NCBI RefSeq assembly: GCF_000300855.1
Contig: NZ_ALJF01000002.1
Location: forward strand, 186,001-250,000
Length of the DNA stretch: 64,000 bases
Reading direction: 5' to 3'
Source: Agrobacterium albertimagni AOL15
Lineage (GTDB): Bacteria > Pseudomonadota > Alphaproteobacteria > Rhizobiales > Rhizobiaceae
Shown here: one piece after another, positions 1-10,405 of the stretch
Numbering within the stretch: position 1 is the stretch's first letter
How the letters are laid out: every line of letters begins with the position of its first letter
Program-made: the position numbers and the translations under genes
Notes under the pieces: model-generated
Seen by the model: only the letters and a program-made list of their open reading frames with translations
What the model was told of the DNA's origin: nothing
Database searches by the model: none

Positions 1-1200
1 GACCGAGCCGGAGCCTTCCTCGTTCTCGTTCTGGCCCTTGATATGGCCAGGAAGAGAGGATTCGCCTTCGGTCCGCACCTTGCCCTGAAGCTCTTCCGGA
101 AGCGGCTGCTCGACCTTGATGTCGGGCTCGATGCCGGTTCCCTGGATCGAGCTGCCCGACGGGGTGTAGTAGAGTGCCGTCGTCAGGCGCAATGCGCCCT
201 TGTCGCCCATCGGGATGATGGTCTGCACGGAACCCTTGCCGAAGGAGCGGGTGCCAAGCACGGTCGCACGCTTCAGGTCCTGCAGCGCGCCAGCAACGAT
301 TTCCGATGCCGATGCCGAACCACCATTGATCAACACGACTACCGGCTTGCCGTCGGTCAGATCACCTGCGGTGGCGTTGAAGCGGCGGGTATCTTGCGGA
401 TCGCGCGAACGGGTCGAAACCACTTCGCCGCGCTCCAGGAAGGCGTCGGAGACATAGATTGCCTGATCCAGAAGACCACCCGGGTTGAGACGCAGGTCGA
501 GGACATAGCCCTTCAGCTGGTCGGCCGGAACATCCTTCTTGATCTTCTCGATGGCGGCTTCGAGGTCGTCATAGGTCTTCTCGGTAAACGAGATGACGCG
601 CAGATAGCCGACATCGCCCTCGACGCGCGACTTGACGGCGCGGATCGGAATGATTTCACGGGTCACCGTGATGTCGAGCGGCTTGTCCGCACCCTGACGC
701 AGGATCGTCAGCTTGATCGGGGTGTTGACCGCACCACGCATCTTCTCGACAGCTTCCTCGAGCTTGAGGCCGCGGACGCTTTCGCCGTTGATCTCGGAAA
801 TGAAGTCGCCGGCAAGAATGCCTGCCTTGGCGCCCGGCGTGTCATCGATCGGTGTGATGACCTTGACGAGTTCCTCTTCCATCGTGACTTCGATGCCGAT
901 GCCGCCGAACTCACCGCGCGTCTGGGTCTGCATGTCGGCCGCATCCTTGGCGTTCATGTAGACGGAGTGCGGGTCCAGCGAGGTGAGCATGCCGTTGATG
1001 GCACTTTCAACCAGCTTGTTCTCGTCCGGCGGTGTGACGTATTGGGCGCGGATGCGCTCAAAGACATCGCCGAAGATCGACAGTTCACGATAGGTGGAGT
1101 TGCCCGCGGCCTGCGCCGGGACACCCGCCGAATAAATGACGCTCATCGCGGTTGCGCCCATCAATGCGCCGACGAGGAGAAGAGAGACCCTACGTATCAT
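1..1200 (-). CDS. ctpA: C-terminal processing peptidase CtpA (S41 family), 3' end outside window
   Basis: Periplasmic serine protease that trims or degrades envelope proteins. The visible 400 residues start at the ATG at 1198-1200, which overlaps the envC stop codon by 11 bp. In order: an N-terminal signal/anchor (residues 1-25, hydrophobic LLLVGALMGATAM), a PDZ domain (about 95-180, with GGIGIEV and GILAGDFISEING) and the S41 catalytic core. The core has the SASASE serine motif near residue 295-300 and the downstream FGKGSVQT lysine motif, so both halves of the Ser/Lys dyad are present. The C-terminus continues beyond base 1; family members are usually about 430-450 residues. The overlap suggests co-translation with envC, an association known in many alphaproteobacteria. 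In some species a CtpA homologue acts in envelope maintenance and division; that role is inferred here. Confidence 0.95.
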   Translation of the reverse strand, partial: MIRRVSLLLVGALMGATAMSVIYSAGVPAQAAGNSTYRELSIFGDVFERIRAQYVTPPDENKLVESAINGMLTSLDPHSVYMNAKDAADMQTQTRGEFGGIGIEVTMEEELVKVITPIDDTPGAKAGILAGDFISEINGESVRGLKLEEAVEKMRGAVNTPIKLTILRQGADKPLDITVTREIIPIRAVKSRVEGDVGYLRVISFTEKTYDDLEAAIEKIKKDVPADQLKGYVLDLRLNPGGLLDQAIYVSDAFLERGEVVSTRSRDPQDTRRFNATAGDLTDGKPVVVLINGGSASASEIVAGALQDLKRATVLGTRSFGKGSVQTIIPMGDKGALRLTTALYYTPSGSSIQGTGIEPDIKVEQPLPEELQGKVRTEGESSLPGHIKGQNENEEGSGSV

Positions 1201-2737
1201 TCTGTGCCTTTCCAGAATCGCCTCCGGCCCACCAGGGACGGGAATCAACCGGTTTACCGTCTTTCCGAAGTTCAATGTAAAGCGTCGGCCGATCGGTTTC
1301 CAGCGCCAATACCGTCGCGCTGGCCACTCTTTTCTCACCCATGGTCGCCAGAGGCTCCCCAGAGAGGACGAACTTGCCTTGGCTCGTGCTGATCCGGTCC
1401 ATGCCCGACAGCACCATGTGATAGCCGTCGCCCGTGTTCAGAATGATCATCTGGCCGTAGCTTCGGAAATTTCCAGCAAACACCACCCATGCATCGGCCG
1501 GTGCAGTGACCAGTGCGCCGGGCTGTGAGGCAATCACGATGCCCTGCGCCTGATGGCCTGTCCCGTCCGGGTCGCCGAACTGTCGCAGGGTTTCGCCGGC
1601 AATCGGCAAGTCCAGTTTCTGCTTCAGCTCAGAGAACGGATATGCTGGCGCAATGCGGTTTTTATCGGGCAATCCAGACTGCGCAAGCTCGAGCGCGCGG
1701 GCCTTCTGCTCCTCGCTCATCTGGCTGCGTCTTGCCTCTTCGGCGCGGGCAAGCTCCGCCGCCTGGCGCACCGAAGTGATCTCGCTTTCGAGCGACTGGA
1801 TCAGGGCCTCCATCGTCGAGGCACGCTCGGCAAGTGCCTCCGATTGCTTGCGTTCTGCCTGCAGCTGCAGCGAATTTGTGCGGGCGAGCCGGTCGTTTTC
1901 GACGACGAGAAGATCCATCCGCCGCTCTTCTTCCTGGCGGTTAGCGATGGCCGCGACGAGGCTGTCCATCTCCTGCTTCCCCGCATTCCTGAGCGCGATC
2001 AACTCTTCGAGATCGGCGGCCAGCTTGTCCGTCTCATGGCGAATGCCGGGCACCACGGCTCCCAGCAGAATGGCGGTACGGACGGAGCTGAGTGCGTCTT
2101 CGGGGCTGACCAGCAAAGCCGGCGGCGGATTGCGGCCCATACGCTGGAGAGCGGCCAGGACTTCGGCGAGCATCGAGCGCCGCTCACGGAAGGACGCGCG
2201 GATCTCATCCTCGCGCAGACCGATATCGGCCAGCCGCTTCTCGCCCTCGCTGATCTGCTTTTCGATGTCCTTGCGGCGTTTGGCGGATTCGATCAGTGCG
2301 GTCTTCAGGCTCTCCGAGGTCTTTTCCAGCTCTGCGATGCTGTTCTCAAGTTCGGTCGCCTTTTCTTCCGACAGCTTCATGCTGGCGGCGATTTCCTGCA
2401 GCTCGGAACTCACCTGATCCCGCTTGGCGCGCAGTTCGAGGGCTGGATCAGGCGCTGGACCTGATACGACGCGATCACCCGTCGTCGCGGGGCCCGGCGG
2501 CAGAGCGCCGGTGGTGGTCTCAGCATCGGCAGGGGTTTCAGTTGCCTCACTCGGAGGCGAGGGCTGTTGTGCACGGGTCGAAAGTGGTGATGCCGATGCC
2601 ACCAGTGCTGCCAGAACGCAGGCCGCCGTCAGGCCAGCCTGTCGGCTCTTGCCTCTGGTCAGACGTGCGATGTCGTTGGCTGCGGTTGGCAAGGTCTTTA
2701 TCCGGTTCGGCGCGAAAATACGCTGATTTGCGCACAA
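1190..2737 (-). CDS. envC: Murein hydrolase activator EnvC-like, coiled coil plus degenerate LytM (M23) domain
   Basis: 515 residues. A hydrophobic export signal at about residues 35-55 (AGLTAACVLAALVASAS) is followed by a Pro/Thr/Glu-rich linker, a long coiled coil (about 95-345, rich in E, K, R, L and A) and a C-terminal LytM/peptidase M23 domain (about 385-500). The metal-binding histidines of active M23 enzymes are not all kept: the expected HxxxD region reads HQAQGIVI and the second site reads YHMVLSG. The protein therefore looks like an activator of amidases, as E. coli EnvC is, rather than a hydrolase. The open frame begins at a TTG (2735-2737); a second TTG at codon 15 is also possible, so the start is uncertain. 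Overlap with ctpA implies joint expression. Confidence 0.9.
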   Translation of the reverse strand: MCANQRIFAPNRIKTLPTAANDIARLTRGKSRQAGLTAACVLAALVASASPLSTRAQQPSPPSEATETPADAETTTGALPPGPATTGDRVVSGPAPDPALELRAKRDQVSSELQEIAASMKLSEEKATELENSIAELEKTSESLKTALIESAKRRKDIEKQISEGEKRLADIGLREDEIRASFRERRSMLAEVLAALQRMGRNPPPALLVSPEDALSSVRTAILLGAVVPGIRHETDKLAADLEELIALRNAGKQEMDSLVAAIANRQEEERRMDLLVVENDRLARTNSLQLQAERKQSEALAERASTMEALIQSLESEITSVRQAAELARAEEARRSQMSEEQKARALELAQSGLPDKNRIAPAYPFSELKQKLDLPIAGETLRQFGDPDGTGHQAQGIVIASQPGALVTAPADAWVVFAGNFRSYGQMIILNTGDGYHMVLSGMDRISTSQGKFVLSGEPLATMGEKRVASATVLALETDRPTLYIELRKDGKPVDSRPWWAGGDSGKAQNDT

Positions 2738-2773
2738 GGCAAAGCATTGCCTCGGCGGTCGCAGGATTTGAGG

Positions 2774-3256
2774 TCAAACGCGGTGGTAAGGGTGGCCCGT
2801 CAGGATGGTCACGGCCCGGTAAAGCTGCTCGGCGATCAGGATGCGCACGAGCTGGTGCGGCCAGGTCAGCTTGCCGAGATTGAGGACGAGCCGGGCGCGA
2901 TCGCGCAAGTCCGGGTCGATGCCATCGGCGCCACCGATGACGAAGGCCATGTCGCGCTGGCCATTGTCTGCAGCATCGCCGACGAATTTCGCAAATTCGG
3001 CACTGTCGAAGGCCTTGCCGCGCTCGTCGAGGACGACAATCAGCGCGCCGTCAGGGATCTGGCGGGAAAGCTCCTGGGCTTCCTCGCGCTTTCTCGTGTC
3101 GGCATTGCCGGCGCGGCTTTCGTTCAGCTCCACGGAGCGCGTGAATTCCAGGCCGCATTGCGGTCCGGCCTTGGCGAAGCGGTCCAGATAGCGGGACGCG
3201 AGTTCCTTCTCCGGACCGGCTTTCAGCCGGCCCACGGCGTAGATGCCAATTTTCAT
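2774..3256 (-). CDS. rlmH: 23S rRNA pseudouridine-1915 N3-methyltransferase RlmH
   Basis: 160 residues, the full family length. RlmH is a SPOUT-class methyltransferase that uses S-adenosylmethionine to methylate pseudouridine 1915 in helix 69 of 23S rRNA, acting late on 70S ribosomes. Visible family marks are the IGGADG loop (107-112), the LSLG-like segment VLNLGKLTWPHQLVR (124-138) and the C-terminal GHPYH (154-158) that forms part of the knot and cofactor site. It lies between envC (36 bp downstream) and rsfS, and all run the same way. The rlmH-rsfS pairing is a common bacterial arrangement. Confidence 0.95.
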   Translation of the reverse strand: MKIGIYAVGRLKAGPEKELASRYLDRFAKAGPQCGLEFTRSVELNESRAGNADTRKREEAQELSRQIPDGALIVVLDERGKAFDSAEFAKFVGDAADNGQRDMAFVIGGADGIDPDLRDRARLVLNLGKLTWPHQLVRILIAEQLYRAVTILTGHPYHRV

Positions 3257-3360
3257 GCGGGCAGTCCCAGTTTCAGGTCACAAAACCATCTCTATCGGCA
3301 GGAATCGACCCGCCGTGTCAATCCGGCTTCGGGACCGTCCTTGAAGACGGCCGGCCGTTT

Positions 3361-3792
3361 TCAGTGCAGGCGGTCCTCGATGTCCGGAGTGGCCCACATC
3401 CTTTCCAGGTTGTAGAACTCGCGGATCTCGGGTCGGAACACATGCACGATGATGTCTCCCGTATCGATCAGAACCCAGTCGCCGGTCTCGAGGCCTTCGA
3501 CGCGGGCGGAGCCCATGCCTTCGTCCTTGAGGTCGGAAATGAGGTGTTCGCTGATCGCCGAGACATGACGGTTCGAGCGTCCGGACACGACCACCATGTA
3601 GTCGCCCAGCGCCGATTTTCCGGCAATGTCGATAGAGACGATGTCTTCTGCTTTCGAGTCCTCGAGGCTTGCGAGGACCAGCTCAAGCGCACGGGCTGCG
3701 GCATCGGCGCCACGTTCCATGCTCTTCGGGATTGCGCGGGTGGCGCGTCCCTTGGTGTGTACTGTTGTCAGAGTTCGTCCTTTCCTTGGCAA
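3361..3792 (-). CDS. rsfS: Ribosomal silencing factor RsfS
   Basis: Up to 143 residues. RsfS/Iojap binds ribosomal protein uL14 and blocks joining of the subunits under starvation. The conserved core is clear: ALELVLASLEDSKAEDIVSIDI, then GDYMVVVSGRSNRHV, then GDWVLIDTGDIIVHVFRPEIREFYNLERMW. The start is uncertain. The longest frame opens at TTG 3790-3792. A CTG at 3769-3771 has a good AAGGA-type ribosome site 7-8 bases upstream and would give MTTVHTKGR. The first ATG is at 3718-3720 (MERGADA). The conserved region begins soon after that ATG, so function does not depend on the choice. It lies in the same direction as nadD and rlmH. Confidence 0.9.
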   Translation of the reverse strand: MPRKGRTLTTVHTKGRATRAIPKSMERGADAAARALELVLASLEDSKAEDIVSIDIAGKSALGDYMVVVSGRSNRHVSAISEHLISDLKDEGMGSARVEGLETGDWVLIDTGDIIVHVFRPEIREFYNLERMWATPDIEDRLH

Positions 3793-3805
3793 AACAGAAC
3801 AGCAC

Positions 3806-3836
3806 GTCTGCGATTCTCCTAACTGAGATCGCAGAC
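3806..3836. other. 9-bp perfect inverted repeat in the nadD-rsfS gap
   Basis: GTCTGCGAT (3806-3814) and ATCGCAGAC (3828-3836) are perfect inverted copies with a 13-base loop. Read on the minus strand, the loop contains AGGAG and the hairpin sits between the nadD stop codon and the rsfS start. There is no T-run directly behind it, so it is not a textbook terminator. It may be a weak terminator, an RNA stability element or a leader element for rsfS. Confidence 0.45.
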
Positions 3837-3898
3837 AAAAGGTGGCATCGATCCGTTAAACTTTCAAGGCAGGTTCGCAGATGCCGGGCTTTGCGTCG

Positions 3899-4531
3899 TC
3901 ATTGCCGCATGGTGCCGGCTGCTGCTCGGATGGCCGACGAGCTCAGCGTCGAGCGGGGTCCGTGAATGAAGGTCCAGGCCGGTGCCCGCTTCTGCCAGAG
4001 CACGCCCGCGTCATCTTCATCGACACGCGCATAGTCGAAGGTGCGGGCCATCTTCGACGAGAGATAGGCGAGCGTCGAGCCGGGCCGGTCGATCACGGCG
4101 ATCGGGAAGGTCGTGGCGATCTTCTGCCAGCGCTGCCAGTGATGGAAACCTGCGAGATTGTCGGCGCCCATGATCCAGACGAAATGGACGGCGGGATTGC
4201 GCGACCGGATATATTCGAGCGTACGGGCCGTATAGCTCGTGCCGAGCGTCTTTTCGAAGGCTGTCACCTTGATGCGCGGATCCGTGGCCAGCTGTTCGCA
4301 GGCCTCCAGGCGCTCTGCGAGAGGCGTCAGTTCGGTGCGGCTCTTCAACGGGTTGCCCGGTGTCACCATCCACCAGAGCTGGTCAAGGCCAAGGCGACGC
4401 AGAGCGATTTCGGCGACGAGCAGGTGTCCTTGATGCGGCGGGTTGAAGGAACCGCCGAACAGGCCGACCACCATACCACGCTCGACATGTGGCATCACGA
4501 GATGACGATGGGCGACCGCCTCTTCCGCCAC
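3899..4531 (-). CDS. nadD: Nicotinate-nucleotide adenylyltransferase NadD
   Basis: 210 residues. It transfers AMP from ATP to nicotinate mononucleotide to give nicotinate adenine dinucleotide, the penultimate step of NAD synthesis in the cytosol. The nucleotidyltransferase signature GGSFNPPHQGH is at about residues 26-36, and the C-terminal RSTLSSSAIR matches the ISSTxIR motif. The frame opens at GTG 4529-4531, one base after the proA stop codon region (4533-4535), which suggests coupling to proA. In-frame ATG codons at 4493-4495 and 4472-4474 are alternative starts; the latter would begin directly at MVVGLFGG. The proBA-nadD-rsfS-rlmH order is typical of rhizobial chromosomes. Confidence 0.93.
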   Translation of the reverse strand: MAEEAVAHRHLVMPHVERGMVVGLFGGSFNPPHQGHLLVAEIALRRLGLDQLWWMVTPGNPLKSRTELTPLAERLEACEQLATDPRIKVTAFEKTLGTSYTARTLEYIRSRNPAVHFVWIMGADNLAGFHHWQRWQKIATTFPIAVIDRPGSTLAYLSSKMARTFDYARVDEDDAGVLWQKRAPAWTFIHGPRSTLSSSAIRAAAGTMRQ

Positions 4532-4532
4532 G

Positions 4533-5816
4533 TCAGGGACGGACCTGGCCGGTGCCGCGGACGCGGTACTTGAAGGACGTCAGCTGCTCAACGCCCACGG
4601 GCCCGCGCGCATGCATCTTGCCGGTCGCAATGCCGATCTCGGCGCCCATGCCGAACTCACCGCCATCGGCGAACTGCGTCGATGCGTTGTGAAGCAGGAT
4701 GGCGGAATCGATCTCGTTGAAGAAGCGTTCGACGACGGCGGGGTCTTCGGCGATCACGGCTTCGGTGTGGTTCGACGAATAGCGGGCGATATGGTCGATC
4801 GCACCACCAATGCCGTCGACAATCGCGACGGAAATGATCGCGTCGAGATATTCCGTGCGCCAGTCCTCCTCCGTTGCCGGCGTGAGGCCCGGCATGACCC
4901 GGAGCACTGTCGCGGAGGCACGGACTTCGCATCCGGCTTCGGTCAGCGCCTCGATCAGGGGCTGCAGATGGGTGGCGATTGCCGCACTGTCGATCAGCAG
5001 GGTTTCGGCCGAACCGCAGATGCCGGTGCGGCGCATCTTGGCATTGACCACGATCTTCTTTGCCATCTCCAGATCGGCGGAGCCGTCGATATAGACGTGG
5101 CATAGTCCTTCGAGATGGGCGAAGACCGGTATGCGTGCCTCCTGCTGTACTCGCGCGACGAGGCTTTTTCCGCCGCGCGGCACGATCACATCGATCGATC
5201 CCTCAAGGCCGGACAACAGCGCACCGACGGCGGCACGATCGGTGGTCGGCACAAGCTGGATGGCGTCAGTGGGCAGGCCGGCGGACAGAAGGCCCTTCAC
5301 CAGGCAGGCATGGATGGCGCGCGACGAATTGGCCGAATCCGAGCCGCCGCGCAGGATCACGGCATTGCCTGCCTTCAGGCAAAGGGCACCGGCATCGGCT
5401 GTGACGTTGGGGCGGCTTTCGTAGATGACGCCGATGACGCCGAGCGGCGTGCGGACGCGCTCGATATGCAGGCCGTTGGGGCGGTCCCATTCGGTGATGA
5501 CGGTGCCGACGGGATCGGGCAATTCGGCGATTTCGCGCATCGACTGAGCGATCGCTGCAACACGGGCGGCATTGAGAGTAAGACGGTCGATGAAGGATGC
5601 TGCAAGGCCCGACTCGGCTGCATTCTTGAGGTCGATCGCATTGGCCGCGAGGATCTCGGCCTCGGCCGCCATCAAGGCGTCGGCCATGGCCAGCAATGCC
5701 CGGTTCTTCGCTTCTGTTGATGCGATCGCCAGGGGACGAGCGGCGGCTCGGGCGCGGCGGCCGATGTCGAGCATCAGTCCCTCGACGAAGTTCTGGTTCG
5801 ACACGGTATCATGCAT
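4533..5816 (-). CDS. proA: Gamma-glutamyl phosphate reductase ProA
   Basis: 427 residues from the ATG at 5814-5816, which is preceded by GGAAGGA eight bases upstream; a longer frame reaches 5837 but lacks a better ribosome site. ProA reduces gamma-glutamyl phosphate to glutamate-5-semialdehyde with NADPH, the second step of proline synthesis. Visible landmarks are the aldehyde-dehydrogenase-fold segments [41 protein letters not shown], and [15 protein letters not shown], which holds the catalytic cysteine. The 3' end of proB overlaps its start by 8 bp, so the two enzymes are translationally coupled. This fits the channelling of the labile acyl phosphate from ProB to ProA. Confidence 0.96.
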   Translation of the reverse strand: MHDTVSNQNFVEGLMLDIGRRARAAARPLAIASTEAKNRALLAMADALMAAEAEILAANAIDLKNAAESGLAASFIDRLTLNAARVAAIAQSMREIAELPDPVGTVITEWDRPNGLHIERVRTPLGVIGVIYESRPNVTADAGALCLKAGNAVILRGGSDSANSSRAIHACLVKGLLSAGLPTDAIQLVPTTDRAAVGALLSGLEGSIDVIVPRGGKSLVARVQQEARIPVFAHLEGLCHVYIDGSADLEMAKKIVVNAKMRRTGICGSAETLLIDSAAIATHLQPLIEALTEAGCEVRASATVLRVMPGLTPATEEDWRTEYLDAIISVAIVDGIGGAIDHIARYSSNHTEAVIAEDPAVVERFFNEIDSAILLHNASTQFADGGEFGMGAEIGIATGKMHARGPVGVEQLTSFKYRVRGTGQVRP

Positions 5817-6983
5817 GGGCGGCATCCTTCCGGTCACCGGCTGCGCTCTCGCGCTGGCCGAGTTCGGTCATGACGAGGTCGTCGCGATGAATCATCGCAG
5901 CGCGACCTGCATAACCGAGGATCTGCTCGATCTCATTGGATTTGCGGCCGCAGATGCGGCGCGCCTCGTCGGCGTCGTAACCCGCCAGTCCGCGGGCGAT
6001 CTCGCGTCCTTCGATCGTGACGATCGATACGGTATCGCCGCGATGGAAGGCGCCGGAGACGGAGCGGACACCGGCCGGGAGCAGGCTCTTGCCCGAGCGC
6101 AGCGCGCCTTCGGCACCGTTGTCGACCTGAAGCGTGCCCGCCGGCTGCAGCTGACCAGCGATCCAGGTCTTGCGTGCGGTGACGGGCGACTTGGACGCCG
6201 CAAACCAGGAATGGCGTGCTCCGTTCTCTATCGATGACAGCGGGTTCATCGTCTTGCCGGAAGCAATGATCATGGCGCAGCCGGCACTGGTTGCGATCTT
6301 GCCGGCATCGATCTTTGTGCGCATGCCACCGCGGGAGAGTTCTGACGCAGCCCCTCCGGCCATCGCTTCGATGGCGGGGGTGATTTCCTCGATCGTATCG
6401 AGAAACTGCGCCTCAGGATCGAGGTGCGGCGGGGCTGTGTAGAGGCCGTCGATATCGGAGAGAAGAACGAGCAGGTCGGCACCGGCCATGGTCGCCACGC
6501 GAGCGGCCAGACGATCATTGTCGCCATAGCGGATTTCGGTCGTGGCGACCGTGTCGTTCTCATTGATGATCGGGATGGCACCGATCTTCAAAAGCTGGCT
6601 TAGGGTGGCGCGGGCATTGAGATAGCGACGGCGCTCTTCGGTATCGCCGAGCGTCAGCAGGATCTGGCCGGCGACAATCTGGTGGCGAGACAGGCTTTCC
6701 GACCAGTGGCGGGCAAGTGCGATCTGCCCGACAGCAGCGCAAGCCTGGCTCTCCTCGAGCTTCAGGGCGCCAGAGGGCATGTCGAGAACGGTGCGACCGA
6801 GCGCAATCGCGCCTGAGGAGACGACGAGAACGTCGGTCCCACGGGCTTTCAGCGCTGCGATATCGTCACAGATCGCATCGAGCCAATGCTTGCGGATCCC
6901 GGAACCGCGATCGACCAGAAGGGCGGATCCGATCTTGATGACGACCCGCTTGACGCGGGAGAGCGAGCGGAGCCGAGTGGACA

Positions 6984-6984
<1 letters not shown>
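5809..6984 (-). CDS. proB: Glutamate 5-kinase ProB
   Basis: 391 residues. The ATG at 6982-6984 overlaps the TGA of obgE (TGATG), so it was preferred over the TTG at 6985-6987. ProB phosphorylates glutamate at the gamma carboxyl, the first and feedback-regulated step of proline synthesis. The amino-acid-kinase domain (about 8-265) shows [29 protein letters not shown] and [15 protein letters not shown]-terminal PUA domain follows (about 285-370, with [17 protein letters not shown]). The order obgE-proB-proA is conserved in rhizobia. Confidence 0.96.
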
Positions 6985-8150
<1,166 letters not shown>

Positions 8151-8162
8151 TCAAAGAGTATC

Positions 8163-9023
8163 GTGAAGTTCGTAAGCTACAACATCCAGTATGGTATCGG
8201 CCAGGACGGGCGTTTTGACCCTGATCGGATCGCCGACAGCATCCGCGATGCGGATGTGATTGCGCTGCAGGAGGTGACCCGTGGCTATAGCCGGAACGGT
8301 TACGCAGATCTGGTCGAGACCTTTTCCGCATTGTTTCCGGACTACTTTGCGGCCTTCGGTCCGGCCTGCGACGTGCTGGTGGATAATACCACGATCGACG
8401 GTCGCCTCCGTGAGCGGCGCTTCCAGTTCGGCAACATGGTCCTGTCGCGTTATCCGATCCGATCGAGCCGCAACCTGCTTCTGCCGCGCAACCGCACATT
8501 CGACAAGCTGAACCTGCAGCGCGGCGCGCTGGAGACCGTTATCGAGACGCCTGATGGCGCCCTGCGTGTCTATTCCGTCCACCTCGACCATGTCTCGCCG
8601 GACGAGCGCATCGCCCAGGTCGCTTATCTCAAGGAGCGTGTCTTCGGTTATCTCTCCGAGGGCGGAGCCCTCACCGGTGCGATCGAATTCGCCGTCACCG
8701 ATCCGCCGCTGCCGGAGGACTTCCTTGTCATGGGCGACTTCAACATGGAGCCGGAAAGCGCCGAATACATAGCGATGGTCGGGCGCAAGGATGCCTATTA
8801 CGGGCGGGCGCCGAGAGCGGGCTTCCCCGTCGATGCCGAGGCGCATCTCCGGGCGCGTCCTTCGGACGGCTATAGCTGGGTCAGCGATGATGGTTCGCGG
8901 CGCATGCATCTCGATTACTGTTTCGTCAGTGGTGGCCTTGCCGGGCGGTTGAGGAGCTGCCGCGTCGATCGCTCCGCCGTCGGATCCGACCATTTCCCGG
9001 TCTGGGTCGAACTCGGGGAGTAG
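8163..9023 (+). CDS. Endonuclease/exonuclease/phosphatase family protein
   Basis: 286 residues from GTG 8163, with GGAGG about 13 bases upstream; an upstream extension of the frame lies inside the antisense of obgE and is not credible. The EEP fold is clear: VKFVSYNIQYG at the N-terminus (metal/active-site Asn), DVIALQEV (metal Glu), VYSVHLDH (catalytic His), FLVMGDFNMEP (catalytic Asp/Asn), and SDHFPVWVEL at the C-terminus (catalytic Asp-His). All catalytic elements of the DNase I/AP-endonuclease/phosphodiesterase superfamily are present. There is no signal peptide, so it is probably cytosolic. Substrate cannot be set from sequence. It is divergent from obgE. Confidence 0.85.
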   Translation: MKFVSYNIQYGIGQDGRFDPDRIADSIRDADVIALQEVTRGYSRNGYADLVETFSALFPDYFAAFGPACDVLVDNTTIDGRLRERRFQFGNMVLSRYPIRSSRNLLLPRNRTFDKLNLQRGALETVIETPDGALRVYSVHLDHVSPDERIAQVAYLKERVFGYLSEGGALTGAIEFAVTDPPLPEDFLVMGDFNMEPESAEYIAMVGRKDAYYGRAPRAGFPVDAEAHLRARPSDGYSWVSDDGSRRMHLDYCFVSGGLAGRLRSCRVDRSAVGSDHFPVWVELGE

Positions 9024-9058
9024 TGGCTCCGGGCGCGGAGCGCCCGGAGGAAAGTCGG

Positions 9059-9646
9059 CTATGCTTTGTGATTGCGGCTGGCAAAGTCCGTCTGGTTGAG
9101 CCGCATTTCGACCAGCGAAACCATCTGGCCGCGTGACTTCGAAAAGACGTCGCGCATGCCGGTGATCCGGGCACCCCGTGCCTGCAGCAGGCGCAGCGAG
9201 GCAGGGTTATCGGCAAAGGCGCCGCTTGTGATCTCGACCGCCGGCATGCGTCGGAAGAAGCGGTCGAGCGCCGCCTCGACCGCTTCGGACATGATGCCTT
9301 TGCCCCAATAGAAGCGGTTCAGCCAGTAGCCGACGTGCCAAAGACCGTGGCGGACCTCCAGAGAGACGACGCCGACATGCACTCCATCCAGCGTGATTGC
9401 AAAATGCCAGTCGGGCTTCAGGCCCGATGTCACCATGTTCAGCCAATCGCGACCGTCTTCCCGATCATAGGGAACGGCCACGCGCGTCAGCATGCGGGCG
9501 ACTTCGAAATCGCCGAGCGACCCGGCAATCGCATCCGCATCCTGCATCCGATGAGGACGCAGAACGAGGCGCCCCGTCTCGATCACCGGGCAGGGGCCCG
9601 GCACGACGGGTGTCGTGGTCGGTCTATCCGCCAGCATCGCGCTCAT
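9059..9646 (-). CDS. GNAT-family N-acetyltransferase (RimJ/RimL type)
   Basis: 195 residues from the ATG at 9644-9646, which overlaps the stop codon of the next upstream gene (ATGA) and has a GGGGGAGA ribosome site. The frame extends further but the extra N-terminus lies in the neighbouring gene. Family marks are ETGRLVLRPHRMQDADAI at the start, the acetyl-CoA-binding segment WLNRFYWGKGIMSEAVEAALD, and NPASLRLLQARGARITG. This is the Acetyltransf_3 group that acetylates protein N-termini or small amines. It is coupled to a second GNAT, which it resembles, so the pair probably arose by tandem duplication. Confidence 0.85.
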   Translation of the reverse strand: MSAMLADRPTTTPVVPGPCPVIETGRLVLRPHRMQDADAIAGSLGDFEVARMLTRVAVPYDREDGRDWLNMVTSGLKPDWHFAITLDGVHVGVVSLEVRHGLWHVGYWLNRFYWGKGIMSEAVEAALDRFFRRMPAVEITSGAFADNPASLRLLQARGARITGMRDVFSKSRGQMVSLVEMRLNQTDFASRNHKA

Positions 9647-10281
9647 CGCATCTCCCCCCAGCTCTTCAGCGACAGCCAGGTCTTGCGGTCGAGGCGGTAC
9701 CATTCGACGGGCACTGTTCCGCCCATGGCAAGGTTGCCGACCATGCCGGTGCCCTGGAATTGGAAGCCCGACTTCTGGATGACACGGCGCGAGGCGATGT
9801 TGGTTACCCGGCAGCGCGCATCGATGCGGCTCACCCATTCGCGGGTGCGAAAGGCCATGTCGATCAGCGCATGGGCCGCTTCCGTAGCATAACCCCTGTT
9901 CCAGTAGGGCTCACCCAGCCAGTAACCCAGCTCCAAAATCGTATCATCGACGGGGTTGGGCTCCATCGCGCAGCAACCGAGGAATTCGCCGTTATCCGCT
10001 TTGGTGATGGCATAGACGCACTTGCCGATCTCGCCGATATTCGTGCGTCGCACGAAGTCGGCCGCGTCTTTCGCCGTGTAGGGATGCGGCATGCGCGCCA
10101 CCATGGTGGCGATGGCGGCGTTATTGGCGAGATGGGCAAGGGCGTCGATGTCTTCGATGTGGGGAGCGCGCAGGACGAGCCTTTGCGACAATAAGACAGG
10201 GCAATCGCTCCTCGGCCGATCGGGCCTTGGCTGTTCTTCGGGTGACCGTAATTGGTCATCCCTCAACATCAGACTTTGCAT
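9643..10281 (-). CDS. GNAT-family N-acetyltransferase (RimJ/RimL type)
   Basis: 212 residues. The ATG at 10279-10281 is preceded by GAAGGAG at good spacing, so this gene starts its own unit just downstream of the rplU-rpmA terminator. It has the same architecture as its neighbour: SQRLVLRAPHIEDIDALAHL, then LGYWLGEPYWNRGYATEAAHALIDMAF (coenzyme A pyrophosphate loop), then NIASRRVIQKSGFQFQGTG. It probably acetylates an amino group of a protein or metabolite in the cytosol; the substrate is unknown. It overlaps the following GNAT gene by 4 bp. Confidence 0.85.
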   Translation of the reverse strand: MQSLMLRDDQLRSPEEQPRPDRPRSDCPVLLSQRLVLRAPHIEDIDALAHLANNAAIATMVARMPHPYTAKDAADFVRRTNIGEIGKCVYAITKADNGEFLGCCAMEPNPVDDTILELGYWLGEPYWNRGYATEAAHALIDMAFRTREWVSRIDARCRVTNIASRRVIQKSGFQFQGTGMVGNLAMGGTVPVEWYRLDRKTWLSLKSWGEMR

Positions 10282-10305
10282 GGTTCAGTCTCCTTCGTTG
10301 GACAA

Positions 10306-10341
10306 GAAAAAAGGGGAGATGGCGCCCCATCTCCCCTTTTT
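10306..10341 (-). terminator. Rho-independent terminator after rplU-rpmA
   Basis: A 10-bp perfect stem (GGGGAGATGG / CCATCTCCCC) with a CGCC loop, flanked by A-runs and T-runs on both sides, so it could work in both directions. It lies 65 bp past the rpmA stop codon and just before the ribosome site of the next gene. Confidence 0.9.
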
Positions 10342-10405
10342 GTCTGACTGAACCTGGTGCGGTCAGCCGGGTCGATGAGACGCCGGCTGTTAAACGCTAC
10401 CGGCT

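Noticed and set aside
43..1392. Plus-strand frame of 449 codons at the left end
   Set aside because: It is antisense to ctpA, whose PDZ and S41 motifs are clear on the minus strand; the plus-strand translation has no recognisable domain.
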